Origin: Hypholoma sublateritium FD-334 SS-4
Taxonomy: Eukaryota > Basidiomycota > Agaricomycetes > Agaricales > Strophariaceae
Direction: 5' to 3'
DNA length: 64,000 bases
Assembly: GCA_000827495.1 (NCBI GenBank)
Contig: KN817560.1
Span: 128,772 to 192,771, forward strand
The notes beneath the pieces are model-generated. The model was not told the DNA's origin and made no database searches. It saw only the letters and a program-made list of their open reading frames with translations. The position numbers and the translations under genes were made by a program. Shown here piece by piece: positions 11,502 to 23,360 of this stretch; positions within the stretch are counted from its first letter, which is position 1, and every line of letters starts with the position of its first letter.

Positions 11502-12801
11502 ATGGAGGCACTGTTCTTCAATGTAATGTATTTTTTTTACTAATACTCGTTCACAAAGCTCAACTTACACAAAAGTCATTGGACAGGTGGACAATGGGTT
11601 CCTCGAAGCCATCGTAAGAGGCTACAAAGCCGGCATACTTTCGCCAAACCAATACTCCAACCTAGCGCAATGCGAGACACTGGAAGGTATGCTCAACGAC
11701 CTCCAATAGCGTATATATGTGCTCTAAATATCATCTAGATTTCCGCACCCAGTTGTCAGCGACTGATTATGGGAACTTTCTCGCCAACGAGCCTCTCCCA
11801 ATCTCAACGTCAACGATTGCGGACAAAGCTACCGGAATATTGGTGGACCAATTTAGTTATATACGAAATAACGCCGTCCAGCCATTGGCCAAGTTCCTCG
11901 ACTATATCACGTATGCTCCACGCTGTGCCCCTCTTGATCATGTCTGCTAACACATCATGACTAGCTACGCATATATGATCGATAATGTCGTATTATTGAT
12001 CACCGGAACGCTTCACGAACGCGATACACATGAACTAATTAGTCGATGCCATCCGCTTGGCATATTTGATACCATGCCCGCTCTGTGCGTTGCAACAAAT
12101 GTAGAGGAACTTTACCAAAGTGTCTTGGTGGAGACGCCCCTCGGTACGTCTGTATTTCAAACTTGGTTTATATAACTTGTCTAAATGGACGAAAAGCACC
12201 CTACTTCAGAGATTGCCTCTCTGCCACAGACTTGGACGACCTTAACATTGAAATTATCCGAAACACGGTTTACAAAGCGTATCTAGAGGACTTCTATAGC
12301 TTCTGCACGACTCTCGGCTCGCCCACCTCAGACGTGATGCACAAAATCCTGGCCTTCGAGGCCGACCGTCGCACCGTTAACATCACCATTAACTCCTTTG
12401 GTACAGAGCTGACGAAGGAGCAACGCGCCAAGCTGTTCCCAGCCATTGGGCGCCTGTGGCCAGAGGGGAATAATCAACTTGCGCGGGCTGACGATATGGA
12501 CCAAGTCCGTCAGGCGTGCGAGGGTGTGTCTGAATACCGTGCGTTCTTCAACGACTCGACCAGTGGGCAGGCCAATGGAAATGGCTACGACGACCATTCC
12601 ACGGCATCCCACCTGGAGGATCGCTTCTTCCGTACGGAGGTTTTCCTCAACAAGCAGGCGTTCTTGCAACAGTTCCAGCACGGCATTTTCTACAGTTACA
12701 TCAAGCTGAAGGAACAGGAGATCAGAAATTTGACCTGGATCGCAGAGTGCATTGCACAGGATGCAAAGGATAGGATACAAGACTATATACCCATCTTCTG
12801 A
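11502..12801 (+). CDS. VMA6: V-type proton ATPase subunit d (V0 sector)
   Basis: Subunit d is a peripheral protein of the membrane V0 sector; it couples the central stalk to the proteolipid ring and is needed for acidification of vacuoles and other organelles. Seen: MEALFFN encoded by a 21-base first exon, then [36 protein letters not shown], a central region with [19 protein letters not shown] and [13 protein letters not shown], then [20 protein letters not shown] and [20 protein letters not shown] near the C-terminus. All match the family in order. The end IQDYIPIF is the expected terminus. Five or so introns lie in the first 700 bases, while the last 600 bases are one exon. A second V0 subunit is encoded at 26.1-26.9 kb. 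Confidence 0.94.
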
Positions 12802-13248
12802 TTCTCGCCAGGCATTGTTTGCAGAGCAGCATGCAGTATCATTAGACATTGATAAATTATTGGAAGTGTCTTCGGTTCAGACGGTTCTTGTGCTGGTTCA
12901 GGAGGAGTGACGAGTGCAGATAAGTTTGAGGCGTGCTTATTGCTGCTCGGCTAAGGCATGCCTTACGAGTCAGTTTGCCGAGTGTGTCTGAGTCATCTAT
13001 ATCGCATACTTACTAACGTTCGTGTTTGGTTCGTGTGTTTCGAAATGCACGATGCTACCTGCAATATACTTAGGCTCCTTCACATTCTTGATAAAAGCCA
13101 CCATTCTCGAGTTTGGGCTCAGGCCTAGAACGCGCTTCGCCCCCTACATCCACTCCTAACAAAACGGGCCGAGGGCTTTTCGAAATAGCTATAAAAAGTG
13201 CTGCTTAATTCTCGCCATCTTTGCGCCCTCCACAAAGTCACGAATAAC
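12802..13248. other. intergenic, promoter of the Zn2Cys6 regulator
   Basis: No gene seen. The stretch lies between the 3' end of the V-ATPase d gene and the start of the regulator on the same strand. A short run ATAGCTATAAAAAG at about 13186-13199 includes TATAAAA roughly 55 bases before the ATG and is a plausible TATA element. Confidence 0.45.
13190..13198 (+). promoter_or_regulatory. possible TATA element of the Zn2Cys6 regulator gene
   Basis: TATAAAAAG stands about 50 to 60 bases upstream of the ATG at 13249 in correct orientation. The match is good but A+T-rich gaps make such strings common, and no transcript start is known. Confidence 0.35.
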
Positions 13249-16200
13249 ATGGAATTCGACCTGAACTCAGAGTCCAGCTTACAGAAAAGCAAGAGGGTAC
13301 GCTTGGCGGGTGCTTGCGACGCGTGTCGGCGGAGAAAAAGTGCGTTTCACTTTCTACTATGCCGAATGTAAATTCTACGTCGCAGGGCTTACGATTACGC
13401 GTTGGATCTAGCAAAATGTATGGGTGTTTTTGCCGAGCTAAATAATTCCTATGACATTTATCTTCCTGAAGGTGATAGCGCGCAGATGGATGGAGAGAGA
13501 TGCTCATACTGTCAGACCGCCGATATTAAATGTACCCATGACATACCTCCCAAACAAACAGTACGTTCTGACCTTTACGCCTCCACCCGCGTAATGACAG
13601 ATGTATACAGAAAGCCGAATTAACCGCCGCGTACGCGACTATTTGTTCTCTGCCATACATACCTCACTTTAATTTTCTGAAGTTACATCCGAACCCTCGA
13701 AGAGAAGGTGAACAAGATGTATCACTTACTACAAAAAGTCGGTCCTATGTTGCTCCCTTCTTGAGTATCCAAATTAAATTCGATATCACGTAGATTTACC
13801 CAGACCAAGACATTGATCGGCTTTTGGACACCCTGACGGAATCGGCAGACACCACATACAATAAATCTACGCCTGAGCCCGGTGATGCGTTGACTTTCAG
13901 TTACCCTATCCCTAAGACAATACCAGGCGAAGTAAATGCATCCGAGATGCTTTCTACGGATACTTCGGAGGAAATTTCGGAGGAGGATCTTGCTGAAGTT
14001 GCCTTGTCAAAACACCTTGATCACCTCCGGATAAAAGAACGCTACTTTGGATCGGCCAGGTAAATGTTATTCTCCTCTTGTGAAAAATGATACCAATCTT
14101 TCAAATAGTTCGCTTATGTTCGTCAAACACTGCTCAGATTTGAAGGCCGAGATCACTGGCTTCAAGGCAGATGGTAGCAAGTACAAAAGGCCTTCGTTTT
14201 GGTACCTCCGACCAGTAAGATTATGTTTGATGAGTTGTTCTTATTCGAGCTAATTATTTCTGACTGTAGTGGGAAGTTGAATATGCTCGCGCACAAGAGC
14301 CTCGCTACCTATACCCCGATGAGCACCTTTTGCATAACTTAGTTGCATTATATTTCGCGAAGGTCAACCCATTTTTGCCCCTGCTTCATCGCCCGACTTT
14401 CTTCAAGATGCTGCTTGAAAAACAACATCATCGGGATGTATCTTTCGGAACAGTCGTCCTAATGGTATGTGCGCTTGGGGCCCGGTACTCGCAAGATCCG
14501 CAAGTCTTGTCCCCTGGTGACACATCTGGACTTTCCGCAGGGTGGCAATATTTCCGTCAAGTTCCCTTGCACCCAGATGGGTTTCGGGTATCTCCCGTGT
14601 TGCATGACCTACAGTACTACTGTGTAAGTGCTGACCTAGATAGGAAGTACCCCACTACTGACATAAAACATATACAGCTTGTCCATGTATATTTGCTTAC
14701 TTCGTCTGCTTGTCATGTGGCATGGAATGTCCTGGGTCTTGCCATTCAATCTGCAATGGCAAGAGGAGTCCATCGACGTAGGAGCGCCCCTCAAAAACCT
14801 AGCAAACACGAGGAATTGATGAAGCGAGCATTCTGGTAAAAATATTTACAGTGCTTTTTAATATAAAATCACTCTGTTGACCAGCTTCCCAGGTGTTTAA
14901 TCTTCCTCGATCGCTCGTCAAGTGCTTTCTCCGGCAGGCCATGCGTCATAGCAGATGAAGAGTAAGGCTGTATACTAAGACTGTTCGTGTTGGTTGCTCA
15001 TGCTTTCTTTTTAAGTTTTGATTTAGACTATCCAATCGAATGTGATGACGAATATTGGGAAGCCGACGACCCAGAACAAGCGTTTAAACAGCCGTCTGGA
15101 CAACCTTGCACCATCACCGGCTTTGTCCACATGCTGAAACTGTTCGTGATTCTGGCGTTCGCTCACAGAACTTTGTACTCCACGAAAAAAACAAAAGTAC
15201 TATCAGGGTTGCCATTCGATGACGGATGGGAACAGCGCACTGTTGCACAGCTCGACTCATCGATGAACCAATGGAAAAATTCATTGCCGGATTCCTGTAA
15301 GTCGGACTGAGTTCAGATTCTATGCAGAGACTCACGGTACGCAGTGCAATGGGATCCCGAGAGAACCGATCTCGTCACATTTCACCAATCGGTACACCTG
15401 CATACTGCTTACTCTTATGCGCAAATTCAGATACACCGGCCATTTTTGATAAAGAAATCGCCATTATCGTTTACTTCTCTGGCAATTTGTACAAATGCTG
15501 CGAGATCATGCGCCCACGTCCTGGAAGCGGGGATGACCAGGGGCATCAAAGCGTCCCCGCTGCTGATCGTAAGTCGAGTGAGTCAGATGAATTGTTGATT
15601 CTGTTTGACTATTTCGTAGACGAGCGTCTTAAATGCTGGTTTGGTGATCTCCCTCAATTTGTGGGGCAGTGGGCGGTCGGGCTTCATCAAAGATCCGACA
15701 AAACAGATGGAAGATTTCCAGACGTGTGTAAATTTCTTGAAAGAGTCGGAAAAAAGGTGCTTTTCTGTTATAATCGGTATAAATAATACTCAACGTCCAA
15801 CCACAAACATCTTTAATATATAGGTGGCATATAGGCGGCCGCTCAGTGTGAGTTGTATTTTTCTAAAAACTTTCATGGAAAGGAGAAGACTTATTTCAAC
15901 ATGACAATTAGTGACCTATTGGCAGAATTAAATTTCTCGGCCAAAGATTATCAAGAGTCACCACGCAACAAGCGACGGTGGGACTCGTCCTGTACACCAA
16001 TGCAGTCCACAACTTCCGGATACCCTCAAAGCGGCATTTCCTGCGCCAATCCTAGAACAGCAATGTCCGAACCAGCAGGCGAGAATGTACCTAACCCAGG
16101 TTTAAATGTGCTTTCAGGCATCAGTGATTGGGACTTCTTACTATTGCAAATGGGACATGTACAGCCTAATATCGGTACACCAGCCAACCAAGGGGAGCTC

Positions 16201-16462
16201 CCAACAGACTTTCCTCAAACGTCGATCCACATCAACCCCACTACTGGTCTTTCAGACACGGTCGGACAAGCTGAGCAAGTACCCGAATTTCTCATGACCG
16301 AAGGAGATCTGTTTTCTTTATGGTCGGACATACCTCGTGCTTTCAAGTGGGTTTCAGCTTTTCAGTTCCTCCCTGCTACCTTTTCAAATTCTGATTTTAC
16401 TGGCCAGCCAAGACGAATGGGGCGTATACCTCGCGGACGTCGCAAATTCTTCGTGCCCATAG
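13249..16462 (+). CDS. Zn2Cys6 transcription factor with fungal-specific TF domain (XlnR-like)
   Basis: A nuclear DNA-binding regulator of the group that includes XlnR and other carbohydrate regulators; the target genes cannot be read from the sequence. The binuclear zinc cluster is CDACRRRKTKCDSAQ followed by RCSYCQTADIKC, giving a C-x2-C-x6-C-x9-C-x2-C-x6-C pattern. It is restored only if a 6-base exon at 13412-13417 is included. A linker coiled coil (IRTLEEKVNKMYHLLQK) follows. The middle homology region contains LVALYFAKVNPFLPLLHRPTF, FGTVVLMVCALGARYS, AWNVLGLAIQSAMARGVHRR and KRAFWCLIFLDR, then FDLDYPIECDDEYWE. The last exon reads DEWGVYLADVANSSCP before TAG at 16460-16462. At least ten introns. 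Length is about 800 residues. Confidence 0.88.
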
Positions 16463-16792
16463 GTTGCGACTCAAATGTTTTATCTCCCCTCTGTTGTCGT
16501 CTGATTACTTGAAACCTTCACCTTTGTTCGTAGCCCCAACGGCTTCGCTGCTTTCCACTTGGAACGTCGCTTGTCTTCCTCAAGCAAGCCCTCCTGCAGT
16601 AGATTGAATTATGCACTGAAATAGAAACATGTTGTGATTTACGCATGGATTAAAGATACAGCAGATTTAAGGATACAGTTTAGTTATAACGAAAACGCTA
16701 GCTTTAGGCTACAGCAATACTAGGCGTATCACAATTATGTCGGCGTCCAGAATATAAAGACCTAATGCAATCAGTCACATAGTATAGAAATT
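16463..16792. other. convergent 3' intergenic region
   Basis: The regulator on the plus strand and the GH71 gene on the minus strand end here. The 330 bases are A+T rich and contain nothing else that I can support. Confidence 0.5.
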
Positions 16793-18921
16793 TCAATTCG
16801 CAACGGCGCTAGCGACGAACGCATTAAAGTTGTAGGTTTGAGGACTTCCTTGGAACGTGAAGTTGGAAGGGCTCAGCTCGAGGATGGTCTGGCCGCCCCG
16901 TTGGATGACTCCCTTCATGGTTCCACCGGGTGATATAGGGACCGCGAGCTTTGACAGGCCTGCAGGGACGTTGAACGTTTTGGAGTCGGCGGCGTTGGAG
17001 GACGTGGAAAGCGTAACGGTAGAGGGCGCAGTGGTCAGCACAACAGCCCATACGAGGTCGTCGAACTAGATGTCCACTTTATTTGAAAACAATACGAATA
17101 ACATGATAGGGAGTAAACGCACTAGTTGGAAGTTAGAGGGCTGTGGGACAGGATCGGGGGCCTGTGCACTCGTGGAGTGCGGGCGGGACCACATGTAGAT
17201 TTGATCCTGCTCGACAACGGGATACTGGCCCATCTTGAAGGCAGTTGCATAGTACTTTGTCAGGCCCAGCCACGCTGATAATAAACACATTATTAGTAGT
17301 ACATCTCAGAGTAAAGAGAATGCAAGACGAACAGGTATGGTTCATTCCGTTAGTCCAGGCTTGGCTGTTTGGTTGAGACCCTTTGATCGGACCGACATAA
17401 GTCGACTCGCCATAGTCATTCCAGGTAAGGATTTCGATCATGTCGTACTGGCTGCGGTTGCTTATCATGGCCTCCCAGCGCTTGGCATAGAGATGTTGGT
17501 CAGATAGATAGGCAAACTGATATCAAAGTTGCAGTTAGTTAGTAGCAATCAGGAAGTAGAGACTAACGTTTTTATTGAACGAGTCTGGGCCGTAATGAGT
17601 GAAGAACCAGGGAGAAACAGCGCCCATATAAACTGGGTTCGTTGATGATCCGTCGCGCGCTTGAATGGTGCCCGAGAGAGCAGAAAGACCAGACAGATGC
17701 AGTTGGTCGGTGGTCGTTGCTCCAATAAACTGGGAAAGGGCGAGCTGCAAGTTGCCCAATACCGACGCGACAGATGCAGCAATGTTTGCTGAGACCGAGT
17801 TTGCAGAGGCTGCGATGAGGTTTTTGGGGGTGGCACCGTTACTCGCAGTCGATAAAGCATTAGCGGCAAAGGAAGGTGTCACTTCGACAGGCCAGCCAGA
17901 GTTCCACTACAGTTGTTAAAATTTGAATTAGTTGCCATCCCTATTACTGCCACGACACTGCAATCGCAACTCGATACATACGTTGAAATCTCCATCCATG
18001 ATGCCAGAGTAGTCTTTGAATGTGGTGGGGTCGACGAAGAAGGAAGGAACAAAGTAAATTTTGCCTTGCAGCTCTGGATGTTGAACAAATTGACTCTTCC
18101 ATCCTACTGTGACATTTCCTTGGCCGAATTGACATGTTTCCCCTGAGAACGTGGAAACAAACGTGCGTGAATCATACTGATATTGATTAGGGTGCGATGC
18201 TTGCGCGTTGACGAGGGTGCGAAGGTTTTGAGCGTCGTCGGCAGATGCGCATGGAAGGGAGGTCATGTCAAGAGACAAAAACAACTTGAATCCAAGATTA
18301 GTCTGTTGTGCAGCTTGATATCTAGAAGTAGTGACCAAATTAGCTGGTGGTAGAACTGAAGTTTATCTCTGATACGTACGCGTCGGCTACATGGCCTGGT
18401 TCCCAGTCATCATTGCCAATGTTCAAAGCGAATCCATCGATACCAGATGCATGTGCGAGAGTGATATCATCGGCCCAGTCTTGAACTGTGTAGGGAAATG
18501 TGTTTCCGACCATATGATGCGCGAAAACATATTTCTGAGTGTCATTTATAGCTGGTGGTAGACCAGGAAACGATTCCGGGGTCGAAGTCGGGTTTGGGGC
18601 AGATGATGAAGTCGCAATGGATGATGAAGGCGAAGGCGGTGCTGAAGTAGTGGCCGAAGTGGTCACCGCTGTGCTGGTGGCTATAGGTATTGTAGAGGTT
18701 GCTGGGATAGTGGTAGTGACAAAAACGGTGGACTGCGCGCTCGGCGACGAAGAGGCAGTTTCAGGAGCGGGAAAGAGGTGTATTGTCAGGCCTCTCCTTT
18801 CAACGTCATCATATTCTCTTTGTAATTCCGTTGGGACTCTGACTCGGCGGAAAGGAATGACAGTCGCATTTATGAGTGACACAGATATAAGAAAGCAGAA
18901 GATTGAAATCTGGCAATGCAT
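16793..18921 (-). CDS. secreted glycoside hydrolase family 71 alpha-1,3-glucanase (mutanase)
   Basis: GH71 enzymes cut alpha-1,3-glucan, a fungal cell-wall polymer, outside the cell. Seen: a hydrophobic signal peptide at the start (CFLISVSLINATV), a Ser/Thr/Pro-rich low-complexity linker of about 80 residues that is likely O-glycosylated, and then the catalytic module: KYVFAHHMVGNTFPYTVQDW, GIDGFALNIGNDDWEPGHV, GFKLFLSLDMTSLPC, KIYFVPSFFVDPTTFKDYSG, YMGAVSPWFFTHYGPDSFNK and MIEILTWNDYGESTYVGPI, all typical of the family. A beta-sandwich-like C-terminus follows up to FVASAVAN. In many GH71 proteins a linker, if present, sits elsewhere, so the N-terminal placement is notable. Six or so introns. 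The role may be wall remodelling or feeding on other fungi; that is inference. Confidence 0.92.
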
Positions 18922-19526
18922 CTCGGTTCGTCAGTAAAGAGAGAGGAAAAAGAGAGGCGAGCGGCTCAGCCGAAATAATGAACGTGGTAGGAGGAAGGAA
19001 AAAAGCAGGGACATAGAACTAACGTTAAGGATTATAAATTGACCACTTGAGCACAATGTCTGCAAGCCGTGCCCGTTGGCTTAGCGCCGCCTAGCACTGA
19101 CAATGAAGGGGACATTCTAAGGACAATAGGGCGGCAACGAAAGGATAATAGTAGGGAATCCCGGCCCGGATCGACCCCCGGGTGATGTGCAAATACGGCC
19201 AAGCAATTGTACCTGATTCCATTCTACCTCCCGGGCCCCGGCCAATGTTCTTCAAGCAAATTCTAGAACTAGTATACTTCACAACGATAAGCCCACGAAG
19301 CACCACGAGGCACTTGACGGGCCCGCTCTTATCTTTCTCGACCCTCTCTATTACTAAATTTATCTCCGGAGTCGAAGAAATTTGATGAAAACGTCTGCGC
19401 GGCCAGGGTGGAAGAACAGGCTCCCCCTGTTCAGTATAAACGATGTTGATATGGCCCGCATACTGTCCGCAAGAAGGTTACCAGTCAGAATATACAAAAA
19501 TATCATGCCTGGTCTAGTTGATGTTC
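18922..19526. promoter_or_regulatory. GH71 upstream region with two CreA-type sites and a CCAAT box
   Basis: Two copies of CCGGGG on the minus strand (plus positions 19176-19181 and 19236-19241) fit the CreA consensus SYGGRG, and a CCAAT at 19242-19246 overlaps the second region. They are about 255 to 320 bases upstream of the GH71 start codon. Paired CreA sites often mediate glucose repression in fungi; here it is only an inference from motifs, which occur by chance in G+C-rich stretches. No coding exon is seen in this gap. Confidence 0.35.
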
Positions 19527-20838
19527 CTATACCTCGAACGCGCTGACAACCACGGCCTCCAACTTCGTACTCTCATCCGTAATCCCTTGAGATTTCGGTC
19601 CCCATCCAATCCTGCCTTCTTGCCAAGGTCCGGCCCCGCTCAGATGACATCCCCCCAGATCATCGCATGTGCAGTTTCCGCCGAGCAACAATGGCAAATT
19701 TTCTGCGTCCACTAAATCAAGAAGCACATCCTGATAGTTGGCGCCCAATATGTCGATCTTCGCTGCAGTTTCCTTTGAAAGCCACGGCTTAACTACATTC
19801 CATATCATTGTGAATGTGCCCGGAGCATTGATAATAGCTAACTGCCCCATCCTATTGAGATATGTCCCTTAAACAACTGCCATTATATGCTGAACGGGGG
19901 AACCACGTACGTTTCAGGGTAATAATCCTGTGACACTTGGAAAGCATCCCGGACAATGCTTTTCATGTGCCAAAATGCGCCCAATCTTTCGACCCGGTGA
20001 ACGTGGAATATAAACAATTCGAATTGTAGAAATCACCCACCCGAATCCTTTGAGATCTACTATTACGAGCGCCCCTTCGACGGGCTTGCCAATGACGCGA
20101 CTTGCAGCAGGGAGACACTCCCTGGTCAGCTGTTATCTCATTAGGTCAATTGGGGTGACGTATATTGTGAGCGAATATACTTGCACATTCAGCATTGACA
20201 AGGAATGTCTGCCAGTGCCTTTCTGGGCTGCACACTTCATATAATTTATTTAGGTTCATACCTCCAAAGAATTCTATGTTTAACGGACGTCCTTTCTGCA
20301 CCAGGTCTCAGGATGAGAACGACAAATGCGACTTCGGATTGAATTCGGACCTTATCTGTCTGGCCTACGATTCAGCAAACTTGCGGACATTTACCAGAAG
20401 TCAAAAGTAGGGCCCTACCTTATGGAACCACATCGGCCAAGCTTCAAACACGAGTTCGCGTTCAGGGTACTGTTCACTCTTATGAACAACCTCTTCAGCG
20501 GTTTTAACGTATACATACTGACATCAAAAGGGTCTATGTTCTTGTACAACTCATCCAGCCCAACGCCCGAGACCGACGCTCGCCATTTCTGGGTGTCTAT
20601 GAACATCTTCTTGGCCTGCGCAAGATCAAACTTCCGAGCGCGCAAAAATCTCCTGCATCCGTCGATTTAATATTATCTCATCGGCTTAGACTCTTACAAG
20701 GCATGCGGTAGGCTGTTGCGGTGCTTACAGCAGGGTCTCATCGCCGGTCCCAATTGTATCGCCTTCGTGTAATACATCTTCACCAACTAACTCTTTGCGA
20801 AAATGGGCAAGGATTTCGTGGTGGTCTGAGTCTGCCAT
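19527..20838 (-). CDS. Sec14-like phosphatidylinositol transfer protein (CRAL-TRIO)
   Basis: Sec14 proteins exchange phosphatidylinositol and phosphatidylcholine between membranes and support Golgi transport. The model starts at 20836-20838 with MADSDHHEILAHFRKEL. After an intron the CRAL-TRIO N-terminal motif LRFLRARKFDLAQAKKMF appears, then WRASVSGVGLDELYKNIDPF, YPERELVFEAWPMWFHK, GRPLNIEFFGGMNLNKLYEV, LTRECLPAASRVIGKPVEGA, VIVDLKGFG, YYPE, MGQLAIINAPGTFTMIWNV and LLGGNCTCDDLGGC near the end. This is the full family order. The length is about 320 residues, near that of yeast Sec14. It is head to head with the F-box gene at 21.8 kb. Confidence 0.9.
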
Positions 20839-21720
20839 GCCTCAAAGATCAGTTTCTGGGTAGCGTTGCCAGATTGAACGAGTCCAAAGAAACGGAAGAG
20901 TACTGGTGAGCGTGGGAGAGTGAAGCAATTGTTCAAAGGAGTTATTTAAAAGCTATTTCAGTACCACCATCGTTCTCCGGGATTGTAACACGACACACTG
21001 CACAGGCTATCTTCGAGTTCTGGTTGTCTTTCGCATTCTGCCAGGGGATGATTTCGTGTTCTGCCGGCCGACTGCAACGTACCAGGAGATTAGCTCATCG
21101 TGCATCATCGTCCATGGCCGACTGGAGTCGACTGGTCATTGATCAATCGCGTACCGAGCTGGTATCTCATACCTTGCAGGCTGCAGCTGACCAAGGCAAG
21201 ACCGGGGACTTGGCCAATTCACAGAAGGAGACAGCGGCAAGAACGTACCGGAGGACATATGATGGGTATCTGAATGGTCATAATAGTGACGGGCCCCCGC
21301 ACTTTTCGCAGCGGCTGGTAGACAATCAGGGTATACTCAGACATCATGAGGGCATGGGAGATAAACGGCTAAGTACGCGCCTGCATGCACTCAACGAGGC
21401 AGAACCTTAGATTTTACTGTCCATTCTTGGCTTCAAAGACAAAAGGAACGTGAAGCTAAATCGGGGCCGGGGTCTGGTGCGAGTGGGTCCAGGACTAATA
21501 TACCGTCTAAAGACATCAGGAGTCAGGATTACCCCGAATCCTCATCTACATTGAATTTTCCTTAAAATGAGCTTATCATCTTGTAGCATCGCGGTACCTC
21601 CTGATTGCGAGTCCTATCTCATGCTTGAACACGCGAAAGCTAAGCATCACCACCGCCAATGTGTGTACATCGTTGGTTTAGACTTTTCTCTGACATTGGC
21701 CTTAAATATCACAGAGAGGG
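20839..21720. other. divergent promoter region (Sec14-like / F-box)
   Basis: About 880 bases without a supportable gene. An open frame at 21024-21410 has no recognisable motif on either strand and was not called. The gap must contain the promoters of both outward-facing neighbours. Confidence 0.4.
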
Positions 21721-21756
21721 ATGACAGAAAGAGCGCTCGCCGCAAAACTTTACATA

Positions 21757-23343
21757 ATGGGAAACGATCTTCGACTTGAACACCTTCCACTGGACATAAT
21801 CTACGAAATATTAGGATGCCTATCTGCCGGAGACATCATTCGGACTCGTCGAGTGAGTACTCTGACCTATCCGTAAATTTCGCCTCTGTTCTCATTTCGA
21901 GGTTCACTTCTAACAGGTATGCCGACGTCTATGGAGCGCGACGTTCCAACAGAGTGTTTGGGGTAGCGCCTACAAGCTTTCGGACCTGTTGTTACCGGAC
22001 GAATCCCTTTTAACTCATTCCACAAAGCAACTTGAGCTCTGTCTAGTTCGCGCTGAGAAACTGCATCTCAATTGGACATCATCCGAGCCCCAACCCAAAG
22101 TACAACGGCGTTTCCCCCGAACTCTTCCGGTTTACAATTTTGATGCTGGCGTAATATCTGGCCGATACCTCCAAGTCGCGGAACATAACGGCATTTCCTG
22201 GTACGATCTCGATCTGGGGGATACACAGAGACCCATCATGACCTATCCGTGTCTCAACACCTTCCCCACGAGCGGCTATCTGAACTTCTGCGAGAACGCA
22301 AATGGTGAAGGGTCAGATGTAGTTTGGGTGTCCTTTTTGACCCATTCGCCTCGTAAAATGTGAGTAATGCGGTTCGAACTTTTCGAATCAGCATTTATGT
22401 TTGAAGTTGTATACTCAAGGCGACCTTCGGCAATAATGGACCCAAGGTTCAACTTCACACAGAGATCAAGGCCCGCAATGTGACTGCCGTCCAGATGGGC
22501 TACGATTGGCTTCTGCCTGTCAGGGAATTCGGGTCGCAAAATGGACTTATGGACTTCTTCCATATTCCTTCGTGCTCTACGATGTACTTTCCGATGCATG
22601 TACGTTTCAAAATTTGCAACTCTTGCGCATGACGGGGTAGAGCTGATCCCATGCCATTCAATCGACAGGAGAAAGTACAGAATCTTTCAGATTTATCAAA
22701 CATGAAGTTCGCCATTACTCCACGTTTCTTATTTCTCATGTTCCCGCTTCGAAATGAGACTCTGGTGGATGTATATCCCCTGCCTATGCTCAGCGGAACG
22801 CTTCTACCGGGAGCCACACCTAAGCTCCTGGCTCGTTCACACTATGGAATATATCCTCACGCGATTTCAGACATACGTGTCATGGCCGACCCTTTGCCTA
22901 GTCGACCTTTCGACGAATCAAAATGTCATACGCCGTCGAAGACTGGGTCCATCTCCTTTCTAGCACTTGTCTACTTAAAACGATCTCCTACATGGACATC
23001 GAAAATAGGCCTTCATGTCCTTGACGCGATAGTGGACCCAATTCAGACGCTCTCGTTCATTACGCGGTGCGGGACCATACTAAATGTAGGAATGGTCACC
23101 ACGTCGTTGGCTTTGAGCGCACGAGCTGGCACTTGCTTAGCCGTGACACACTCTTCTCCAGGGCCCATAATCATGGCGCATTATATCCTCAAACACCAGG
23201 ATTCTACATATACAATGTCGGTGAAGCCTATTAAATGCCACAAGGAATTAAAAAGTCGGCAAATGTTGTCATTCGACGGGGTTCGAGGAAGACTTTGTTT
23301 GATCAATGGGTGGACTTATATCGATATCTTGGACTTTGCGTAG
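21757..23343 (+). CDS. F-box domain protein
   Basis: The N-terminus LRLEHLPLDIIYEILGCLSA, then GDIIRTRR and, after an intron of about 65 bases, VCRRLWSATFQQSVWG, is a clear F-box: it would bind Skp1 in an SCF ubiquitin ligase. The remaining 400 or so residues have beta-rich stretches typical of the propeller-like substrate-binding half of mushroom F-box proteins (for example GISWYDLDLGD, FLFLMFPLRNETLVDVYPL and RGRLCLINGWTYIDILDFA at the end). Start choice is open: an in-frame ATG at 21721 would add twelve residues. Introns also fall near 22360-22404 and 22597-22670. Such proteins are numerous and fast evolving in Agaricomycetes; the target is unknown. Confidence 0.83.
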
Positions 23344-23360
23344 GATATCAATAAGATAGA

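Noticed and set aside
21024..21410. Open frame of 128 codons between the Sec14-like and F-box genes
   Set aside because: No motif in either strand, no clear splice extension, and the composition is like the intergenic surroundings.
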